Shown here: piece by piece, positions 1 through 4,500 of the stretch
Numbering within the stretch: position 1 is the stretch's first letter
Layout of the letters: every line of letters begins with the position of its first letter
Origin: Oscillospiraceae bacterium
Lineage (GTDB): Bacteria; Bacillota; Clostridia; Oscillospirales; Oscillospiraceae
Length of the DNA stretch: 5,140 nucleotides
Direction: 5' to 3'
Assembly (NCBI GenBank): GCA_028708585.1
Contig: JAQVYO010000115.1
Coordinates: 1 to 5,140 of the forward strand
Translations under genes and position numbers: made by a program
The notes under the pieces: model-generated
What the model saw: only the letters and a program-made list of their open reading frames with translations
The model's database searches: none
What the model was told of the DNA's origin: nothing

Positions 1-1555
1 CAAATCGGGGCGCGGCTTTGGCAAGTTCCGGGTAATGCCTTGCATGCTTCAAAATTTCCCAAAGCGGCAATCCCTCCCCTTCCGCAATACGAACGGCAGT
101 CTCTACCGTTTTGGGGCCGATCCCTCGGGGCGGATGGTTGATGATACGCCGAAGGCGCAGATCGTCTGCAAAATTGGCTATGACACAAAGATATGAAACC
201 ATGTCCTTCACTTCAGCCCGGTCAAAAAAGCCAGTGCCGCCGAAAATTCGATAGGGAACGCCGCTTCGTTTGAACGCGTACTCAAACTGGCTGGACAAGG
301 CGTTCATTCTGTATAAAACCGCATAATCCCTCCAGCTCTTCTTTTGCGCGTAGCCATTTAAAATCATATTCGCTACATAGTGGGCCTCGTCCACCTGATC
401 CAAAGCGGTATGCAGGACGATTTTCTCTCCCAGATTCTTTTCCGTCCACAGCGTTTTCCCCTTGCGCCCCTGATTGTTGCAGATGACATGATTGGCTGCT
501 TCCAAAATAGTTCCGGAGGATCGGTAATTTTGCTCCAGGCGAATGACTTTGGCTCCTTTATATTGCTTTTCAAAGCTTAAAATGTTTTCAATGGTCGCGC
601 CGCGAAAGCGGTAAATGCTCTGATCGTCGTCTCCCACCACACAAATATTTTTCCAATGCCCCGCCAATAAGGCCGCCAAAAGGTATTGAAGATTGTTGGT
701 GTCCTGATATTCGTCAATTAAAATATAACGAAACTTTTTCTGGTAATAAGTCCGCACATCTTCAAATTGACGGAGAAGCAGAACGGTATCATAGATCAGA
801 TCATCAAAGTCCAGCGCATCCGAAGCTCTGAGCCGCTTTTGATATTCTTCGTAAATTTCCGCGATCTTCAGATGCCGGAAATCTCCTCCCCGTTTGCATT
901 CTTCCATATATTCCTCGGGGGATTTCAGCGCGTCTTTGGCACGGCTCAGATATCCCAGCATGGTTCTGGGCGGATATTGTTTGTCATCCAAATTGAGTGA
1001 TTTCAGTACATCTTTCATCAAACGAATGCTGTCGTCCGTATCATAAATGGTAAAATGATGGGAAAAGCCCAGCCTGTCGATCTCCCGGCGGAGAATGCGG
1101 ACGCAGGCCGCATGGAAGGTAAACGCCCAGATGTCCAGCGCGGCATGGCCCAACATCCGCTCCAACCGCTCCTTCAGCTCCGCCGCCGCTTTATTGGTAA
1201 AAGTAATAGCCAGGATCTGAAAGGGCGCGGGAGGATCCAGCGCGCAAAGCCGATTCGCCCGCTCCTGATCCTCTCTCCGGGGGTTTTTTTCATATTGCTC
1301 CAAGAACAACACGTCGTCATCAGTAACAAAGGGCGGAAGTTCACCGCCGTCCCCTCCCCTGCCAAACTTGAGCAGGTTGGAAATTCGATGCACCAGGACG
1401 GTGGTCTTCCCGCTTCCCGCACCGGCCAGCAGAAGAAGCGGGCCTTCGGTGGTCATTACCGCCCTACGCTGCTCCGGATTGAGGGTTTTATATTCACGTT
1501 CTATCACGGCCCGGCGCAACTCTAAAAAGCGCCGGGACAATTTTGGGTTTGGCAT
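1..1555 (-). CDS. pcrA: UvrD/PcrA-type superfamily 1A DNA helicase, 3' end cut by window edge
   Basis: ATP-driven 3'-5' DNA helicase/translocase; family members act in nucleotide-excision repair, in clearing RecA and blocked replication, and in plasmid rolling-circle replication. The frame is open for 518 codons and runs off the window at base 1. Visible motifs: Q motif around LNPEQ (25-29), Walker A AGAGSGKTT (44-52, Lys50), motif Ia ITFTNKAA (117-124), TFH (146-148), DALDFDDLI (246-254), Walker B LIDEYQDT (279-286), motif III GDDDQSIYRFRG (308-319), motif IV LEQNYRSS (340-347), and the 2A-side FGGTGFFDR stretch (438-446). PcrA proteins are about 720-750 residues, so roughly the last third, with motifs V and VI, lies outside. 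The ATG at 1555 has GAGGAGA six to seven bases upstream. About 42 extra residues sit between motifs I and Ia. PcrA or a UvrD-like paralogue are both possible; the family is certain. Confidence 0.96.
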   Translation of the reverse strand, partial: MPNPKLSRRFLELRRAVIEREYKTLNPEQRRAVMTTEGPLLLLAGAGSGKTTVLVHRISNLLKFGRGGDGGELPPFVTDDDVLFLEQYEKNPRREDQERANRLCALDPPAPFQILAITFTNKAAAELKERLERMLGHAALDIWAFTFHAACVRILRREIDRLGFSHHFTIYDTDDSIRLMKDVLKSLNLDDKQYPPRTMLGYLSRAKDALKSPEEYMEECKRGGDFRHLKIAEIYEEYQKRLRASDALDFDDLIYDTVLLLRQFEDVRTYYQKKFRYILIDEYQDTNNLQYLLAALLAGHWKNICVVGDDDQSIYRFRGATIENILSFEKQYKGAKVIRLEQNYRSSGTILEAANHVICNNQGRKGKTLWTEKNLGEKIVLHTALDQVDEAHYVANMILNGYAQKKSWRDYAVLYRMNALSSQFEYAFKRSGVPYRIFGGTGFFDRAEVKDMVSYLCVIANFADDLRLRRIINHPPRGIGPKTVETAVRIAEGEGLPLWEILKHARHYPELAKAAPRF

Positions 1556-1717
1556 GATAGTCTCCTCAACTCTTCCCGATTCCGAATTCGGTTATTTTCG
1601 TATATTTTTCTCCCCAGTTCTACCGAAGGCAAAGGCCAAAGCGGGCCGCCGCCGGCGCGAGCCCCCGGTTCTTCCCCTTCTAAATGTTTCATTTCTGTGA
1701 ATTAACGCGGCCTGGAA
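1556..1717. other. Leader/intergenic region of the helicase gene
   Basis: These 162 bases lie between the helicase start and the promoter of the divergent membrane-protein gene. They hold a 10-base palindrome CCGAATTCGG (1582-1591) and a GC-rich patch around 1641-1666 that includes the 8-base palindrome CGCCGGCG (1650-1657). I see no convincing promoter reading left and no Firmicutes-type SOS box (GAAC-N4-GTTC), so how the helicase is transcribed is not clear from sequence. No ORF with coding character is present. Confidence 0.4.
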
Positions 1718-1746
1718 TTGACAAAAAAAGAAAAAGAGCGGATAAT
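1718..1746 (+). promoter_or_regulatory. Sigma-A-like promoter of the zinc-ribbon membrane protein gene
   Basis: A perfect -35 box TTGACA (1718-1723) is followed by a 17-base spacer and the -10 box GATAAT (1741-1746, five of six matches to TATAAT). Transcription would start near 1753, leaving a leader of about 32 bases. The ribosome site AAAGGGGA (1772-1779) then lies five bases before the ATG at 1785. This is the best consensus promoter in the window and suggests strong constitutive expression by the housekeeping sigma factor. Confidence 0.85.
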
Positions 1747-1784
1747 AATGCAAAAATAAAGAGATAAAATCAAAGGGGATTTAT

Positions 1785-2177
1785 ATGTATTGGCTTTCTC
1801 AATTTATGGCGGGCCGGCGCGGAGTGGATCCGCTGACCTTCGGTCTTTTGATCGTCGGTTTTATTTTTTCCCAATTGTCCTACCACACCGGTTTTCTCTT
1901 GTTTACCATACTGTTTTACCTTGTGATGCTATACTGTTTGTTTCGAGTCTTCTCCCGGAACCTTCCCCGGCGGGAAGCGGAAAATCAAGCTTTCCTACGG
2001 CTGATCCATCCGTTTCAGAACATGATTATGCGCTTTGTCCGCCGCCGGCGGGAAAGGCAGTTTCACCGTTTCTTCAAATGCCCCCACTGCAAAGAGCACC
2101 TTCGGGTACCCCGGGGCAAAGGGAAAATTTCCATTACCTGCCCCAGGTGCGGCACGCAGTTTATCAAAACCACCTAA
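1785..2177 (+). CDS. Small membrane protein with C-terminal zinc ribbon, function unknown
   Basis: A 130-residue protein with no assigned function. Two hydrophobic segments, about 17-33 and 36-54, form a helical hairpin. A strongly basic linker follows (about 83-96, with a run of four arginines), then a zinc ribbon with C99-P-H-C102 and C119-P-R-C122 as the likely four zinc ligands. By the positive-inside rule the basic linker and ribbon should face the cytoplasm. The ribbon resembles unnamed clostridial proteins ending in a motif like CPxC..LRVPRGKGKI..CPxCG. Such ribbons may bind nucleic acid or protein, but nothing here shows a partner. The gene stands alone, with its own strong promoter and a good ribosome site five bases before the ATG, and converges on the upp operon. 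It is a real gene; its role is unknown. Confidence 0.9.
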   Translation: MYWLSQFMAGRRGVDPLTFGLLIVGFIFSQLSYHTGFLLFTILFYLVMLYCLFRVFSRNLPRREAENQAFLRLIHPFQNMIMRFVRRRRERQFHRFFKCPHCKEHLRVPRGKGKISITCPRCGTQFIKTT

Positions 2178-2270
2178 AGCAAAATGCCGGCTCCGTTTGA
2201 TTGTCCGCCTTTCCCAACATTGTGTACGGCGGGCGTGTTCCCCGCAAAACGGCTAGAGCCTGTCCCCTAA

Positions 2271-2296
2271 AAAGCGCCTTTTTTTTGGCTTGCTTT
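2271..2296. repeat. Imperfect hairpin closed by an oligo-T loop
   Basis: AAAGC-GCC (2271-2278) can pair with GGC-TT-GCTTT (2287-2296), leaving two bulged T and a loop of eight T (A in a minus-strand transcript). Its right arm is the same sequence that can instead pair with 2367-2375, so the two folds exclude each other. It may add to termination of the minus-strand transcript, because the minus strand reads GCTTTTT at its end, but the stem is short. Confidence 0.4.
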
Positions 2297-2375
2297 CGGC
2301 GGAACAGTCAAAAGAAACATGCAGCGCCGCCAAATGGAACGCTGCATGTTTTTTATGCCGCAAGCAAAAGCAAGC
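2288..2375. repeat. Outer inverted repeat enclosing the terminator
   Basis: GCTTGCTTT (2288-2296) is perfectly complementary to AAAGCAAGC (2367-2375), and inside it CGGC (2297-2300) can pair with GCCG (2357-2360). The main terminator stem lies within. On the right arm the motif GCAAGC occurs twice, separated by AAAA. The result is a nested stem of nearly 90 bases with internal loops. Confidence 0.55.
2315..2354. terminator. Bidirectional rho-independent terminator between convergent genes
   Basis: The arms AAACATGCAGCG (2315-2326) and CGCTGCATGTTT (2340-2351) form a perfect 12-base-pair stem with a 13-base loop. Reading right, the stem runs into six T (2349-2354), a classical terminator for the zinc-ribbon gene. 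Reading left, the tail is TTTCTTTT, suitable to end the tsaE-tsaB-upp transcript. The hairpin sits almost midway: 137 bases after the zinc-ribbon stop and 135 bases after the upp stop. Confidence 0.88.
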
Positions 2376-2486
2376 AGCCTTCGCTCAAGGGCCGGAAAAA
2401 CTCCATGTTGACAAACACCCAACCGCGCGGAAAACAAAGCCGTCCAGTGGCAGGACAACACGCTCCTCCCCGGTAAAAACAGCGTA

Positions 2487-3128
2487 TTATTTCGTTCCAA
2501 AAATGCGGTCGCCGGCATCCCCCAGTCCGGGAACAATGTACCCGTCTTCGTTGAGTCCTTCGTCCACCACCGCACAGTATAACTCCACGTCGGGGTGGGT
2601 TTTGCTGATCCGGGCAATTCCTTGCGGAGACGCGATAATGTTCATCAGCTTAATGCTGTGACATTCATAATTTTTCATAAACTGAATGGCAGCGGAAGCG
2701 GAGCCTCCGGTTGCAAGCATCGGGTCCAACAAGATGACCTCCCGCTCGGAAATATCGTTTGGCATTTTGCAATAATACTCCACTGGCTCCAGCGTCTCCG
2801 GATCCCGGTACAAACCAATGTGCCCCACTTTGGCGGAAGGAATCAAATCCAGAATACCATCTACCATGCCGAGGCCCGCCCGCAGGATAGGAACAATGGC
2901 CAACTTTTTCCCCGAGAGCACCTTCACTTTGGCTTTGGCAATGGGCGTTTCCAACTCCACCTCCTGAAGCGACAAATTGCGCGTCGCTTCGTAGCACATT
3001 AGAGCGGCAATTTCTGAAACAATCTGGCGAAAATCCTTAACCCCGGTATTTTTATCCCGCAGCATAGAAACTTTATGCTGCAAAAGAGGATGATTCAGCA
3101 CATGTACGTTTTTTTCCATTTCCTCCAT
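2487..3128 (-). CDS. upp: Uracil phosphoribosyltransferase
   Basis: Cytoplasmic salvage enzyme converting uracil and PRPP to UMP and pyrophosphate. The 213-residue product matches the family length (about 209 in Bacillus subtilis) and is complete. Visible signatures: LNHPLLQHK near the N-terminus (11-19), RAGLGMVDG (83-91), GLYRDPETL (105-113), the PRPP-binding loop LLDPMLATGGSA (133-144), and the C-terminal uracil-binding GYIVPGLGDAGDR (196-208) ending in FGTK. I chose the ATG at 3128 because AAAAGGGG (3136-3143) lies seven bases upstream. An in-frame ATG at 3149 would add MRKRGTK but lacks a ribosome site; a third ATG at 3119 has GGAGG too close. It is the last gene of the tsaE-tsaB-upp operon, 24 bases after the tsaB stop. 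Confidence 0.97.
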   Translation of the reverse strand: MEEMEKNVHVLNHPLLQHKVSMLRDKNTGVKDFRQIVSEIAALMCYEATRNLSLQEVELETPIAKAKVKVLSGKKLAIVPILRAGLGMVDGILDLIPSAKVGHIGLYRDPETLEPVEYYCKMPNDISEREVILLDPMLATGGSASAAIQFMKNYECHSIKLMNIIASPQGIARISKTHPDVELYCAVVDEGLNEDGYIVPGLGDAGDRIFGTK

Positions 3129-3135
3129 TTTGGTA

Positions 3136-3143
3136 CCCCTTTT
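3136..3143 (-). promoter_or_regulatory. Ribosome binding site that sets the upp start
   Basis: AAAAGGGG on the minus strand, seven bases before the ATG at 3128. It favours that start over the upstream ATG at 3149, which has only the tsaB stop region before it, and over the ATG at 3119. Confidence 0.7.
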
Positions 3144-3152
3144 CCGCATTTA

Positions 3153-3866
3153 TCACTTGTTTCCGGCATGTTCCCGTTCCAATCGCTCGCGCTCTGCCTG
3201 AGACAGGCGCAAATAAACCGGCCGCAGCTTTTCCGGAGAAAGCAATTCCCCCCGCTCCGCCGGAAGCCGTGCCGCGCACGCAACGCCCCAGGCGCTCTGC
3301 ATTTGAAGATGACCCGGCGGGAAAAACAGCCCTTCCCTTTGTTTTGCGGCATTATTATAACATAAAGTTGCGCCGTCTCCAACCAAAATCTTTCTTTTTT
3401 TCAGGTTTGCCAAATCTTCCAGCAACACTGGAAGGCCCACCGCCCGATCGGAGCACAGGCGGCGCAGCGATTTGCCATCGCTCAAAAACAGCGCGTTATA
3501 AACTTCGTTCCGCCTTGCGTCCATTACAGGGCAGATGACAAAATCCTCCATATGCACAAGATTCCATGCCATGGCCTCCAGTGTGGAAACGCCAATGCAG
3601 GGCAAATCTCCCTGCCATGCCAGTCCCTTGGCAACCGATATGCCTATACGAAGCCCCGTAAAAGAGCCGGGGCCGGCCGCCACCGCAATCACATCCATAT
3701 CCGGAAGCGCAAGCTCGCAATTTTTAAGCAACGCCTCCAGCATAGGCAGAATGGTCCGGCTGTGGGTCTTCCCATTGTTTTGAAAGGATTGCGCAAGCAA
3801 AACGCCTTCCTCGGACACGGCCACTGAGGCGGCCGCCGCAGATGATTCAATCGCTAAGATTTTCAA
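3153..3866 (-). CDS. tsaB: tRNA threonylcarbamoyladenosine (t6A) biosynthesis protein TsaB (YeaZ)
   Basis: An inactive ASKHA-fold paralogue of TsaD that dimerises with it and, with TsaE, transfers the threonylcarbamoyl group to A37 of ANN-decoding tRNAs. Length (237 residues) is normal. Evidence: N-terminal ILAIESS (3-9), KTHSRTILPMLEALL (33-47), the hallmark AAGPGSFTGLRIGIS (63-77), VMDARRNEVY (114-123), and a C-terminal LRPVYLRLSQAERE (214-227) typical of clostridial TsaB. The start codon is TTG at 3866-3864: the family N-terminus begins exactly there, no in-frame ATG precedes it, and GGAGG (3875-3879) lies eight bases upstream. The first 20 bases overlap the end of tsaE in another frame, so translation of the two is likely coupled. 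TsaD, its obligate partner, is not in the window. Confidence 0.95.
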   Translation of the reverse strand: MKILAIESSAAAASVAVSEEGVLLAQSFQNNGKTHSRTILPMLEALLKNCELALPDMDVIAVAAGPGSFTGLRIGISVAKGLAWQGDLPCIGVSTLEAMAWNLVHMEDFVICPVMDARRNEVYNALFLSDGKSLRRLCSDRAVGLPVLLEDLANLKKRKILVGDGATLCYNNAAKQREGLFFPPGHLQMQSAWGVACAARLPAERGELLSPEKLRPVYLRLSQAERERLEREHAGNK

Positions 3867-4290
3867 GGTCCAATCCTCCGCCGGAAATTTCTATCACCCG
3901 GTCATTTTCTAAGCTTCCCTTTGAAATCCGTACCAGGACGCAGCCCTGTTCCATTTCGTTCTCCGCCCGTTCGCTCCACTCAACGGCACAGACGCCGCCC
4001 CGGTCCAGATAATCTTCCCATCCGATCCCAAACAGGTCTTCCGGGCCGCTTAGCCGGTACAGGTCAAAATGAAAAAGCGGAAGCCGGCCCATATATTCAT
4101 TGACCAGAGTAAAGGTCGGACTGGTCACCGGCTCCTCAATGCCAAGGCCCCGGGCAAGGCCCCGGATGAAAGCGGTTTTTCCCACGCCGAGGCCGCCATA
4201 GCACGCCACCACCGCCCCGGGAGATAAACGTTTTCCCAGAAAAACGCCCAGCGCTTCCGTCTCCGCTTCATTGTGTGAGAGAACCTTCAT
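3847..4290 (-). CDS. tsaE: tRNA t6A biosynthesis ATPase TsaE (YjeE)
   Basis: A small P-loop ATPase whose ATP turnover resets the TsaB-TsaD complex between rounds of t6A synthesis. The product has 147 residues, normal for the family. Evidence: Walker A GGLGVGKT (32-39), with Lys38 and Thr39; the switch-like TSPTFTLVNEY (56-66); HFDLYRL (74-80); the Walker B-like VEWSE (103-107). The loop reads GGLGVGKT where Escherichia coli has GDLGAGKT; Gly in the second place is, from memory, common in Clostridia. I chose the ATG at 4290 because AAGGAG (4298-4303) sits seven bases before it; a longer version from TTG at 4314 would have no ribosome site and would swallow this one. It is the first gene of the operon, with its own promoter at 4376-4404 and a leader of about 80 bases, and it overlaps tsaB by 20 bases. 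Confidence 0.96.
   Translation of the reverse strand: MKVLSHNEAETEALGVFLGKRLSPGAVVACYGGLGVGKTAFIRGLARGLGIEEPVTSPTFTLVNEYMGRLPLFHFDLYRLSGPEDLFGIGWEDYLDRGGVCAVEWSERAENEMEQGCVLVRISKGSLENDRVIEISGGGLDLENLSD
3875..3879 (-). promoter_or_regulatory. Ribosome binding site for tsaB inside the tsaE coding end
   Basis: GGAGG on the minus strand, eight bases before the TTG start of tsaB. It lies within the last codons of tsaE and supports both the TTG start and the gene overlap. Confidence 0.75.
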
Positions 4291-4297
4291 CCCGCCA

Positions 4298-4303
4298 CTC
4301 CTT
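4298..4303 (-). promoter_or_regulatory. Ribosome binding site that sets the tsaE start
   Basis: AAGGAG on the minus strand, seven bases before the ATG at 4290. It rules out the longer TTG-initiated reading from 4314, which would contain this site within its own codons. Confidence 0.75.
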
Positions 4304-4352
4304 CGTAGGTGCAAAATGCCGCCGAAATTCCGTGCCGCAATCCGCTTATTTT

Positions 4353-4366
4353 CATGCTACATGCTA
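4353..4366. repeat. Tandem heptamer repeat just downstream of the tsaE promoter
   Basis: CATGCTA occurs twice in direct succession (4353-4359 and 4360-4366). On the minus strand this is TAGCATG repeated, starting a few bases after the expected transcription start near 4369. The position would suit an operator or an RNA-level signal, but a two-copy 7-mer can arise by chance. Confidence 0.5.
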
Positions 4367-4368
4367 AA

Positions 4369-4384
4369 TGATATTAGTATATCA
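4369..4384. promoter_or_regulatory. Inverted repeat over the -10 box of the tsaE promoter
   Basis: TGATAT (4369-4374) and ATATCA (4379-4384) form an inverted repeat with a 4-base centre, covering the -10 hexamer (4376-4381). It could be a repressor site. It is AT-rich and short, so chance is a serious alternative. Confidence 0.3.
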
Positions 4385-4404
4385 AATAAAATAAAAAAGT
4401 GCAA
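4376..4404 (-). promoter_or_regulatory. Extended -10 promoter of the tsaE-tsaB-upp operon
   Basis: Reading leftward: TTGCAC (4404-4399; three of six matches to the -35 consensus), a 17-base AT-rich spacer, then TATACT (4381-4376; five of six matches). TGA directly before the -10 box makes it an extended -10 promoter, which tolerates a weak -35. Transcription would start near 4369, about 80 bases before the tsaE ATG. Confidence 0.72.
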
Positions 4405-4435
4405 AATGTTTCGCGCTTTCTTTGCCTCCATTCCC

Positions 4436-4464
4436 TTTACTATTTTGAAAATTAATGATAAAAT
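4436..4464 (+). promoter_or_regulatory. Extended -10 promoter of the SEDS-family gene
   Basis: TTTACT (4436-4441; four of six matches to the -35 consensus), a 17-base spacer, and TAAAAT (4459-4464; five of six), preceded by TGA (4456-4458), an extended -10 element. Transcription would start near 4471, giving a leader of only about 30 bases before the TTG start at 4501. It is separate from the leftward tsaE promoter, with about 30 bases between the two -35 boxes. Confidence 0.7.
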
Positions 4465-4500
4465 GCTAAAAAAGATACAGAATCAGGATGGGCTAAACTA

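Larger units (their letters stand above)
2178..2486. other. Gap between convergent genes, non-coding
   Basis: These 309 bases separate the 3' ends of the zinc-ribbon gene and upp. ORFs here are shadows or run into upp antisense, and none has a convincing ribosome site. Content: a small hairpin GCGGG-7 bases-CCCGC (2229-2245); a hairpin around a run of eight T (2271-2296); the main terminator hairpin (2315-2351); and a further inverted repeat enclosing it (2288-2296 with 2367-2375). The stretch 2380-2486 shows nothing beyond upp 3' untranslated sequence. Confidence 0.7.

Noticed and set aside
1055..1525. A 156-codon plus-strand ORF antisense to the helicase
   Set aside because: The minus strand here encodes unbroken helicase motifs, so this is a shadow; basic, low-complexity translation without motifs.
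1599..1627. Possible helicase promoter on the minus strand: TTCGGT, 17 bases, TATACG
   Set aside because: Position relative to the start is suitable, but the -35 matches only two of six and the -10 four of six, with no extended element. Not strong enough to call.
2271..2379. A miniature transposable element suggested by the nested inverted repeats
   Set aside because: No target-site duplication or extended terminal inverted repeat at the edges, and the location between convergent genes is explained by termination.
2408..2436. TTGACA at 2409 on the plus strand as a -35 box
   Set aside because: No -10-like hexamer 16-18 bases downstream and no plus-strand gene follows.
2267..2617. A 116-codon minus-strand ORF overlapping the upp 3' end
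   Set aside because: It begins inside upp in another frame and crosses the terminator hairpin; no ribosome site and no family-like motifs.
3126..3149. A longer Upp starting at the ATG at 3149
   Set aside because: It adds MRKRGTK, which is not part of the family N-terminus, and has no ribosome site; the ATG at 3128 has a well-spaced one.
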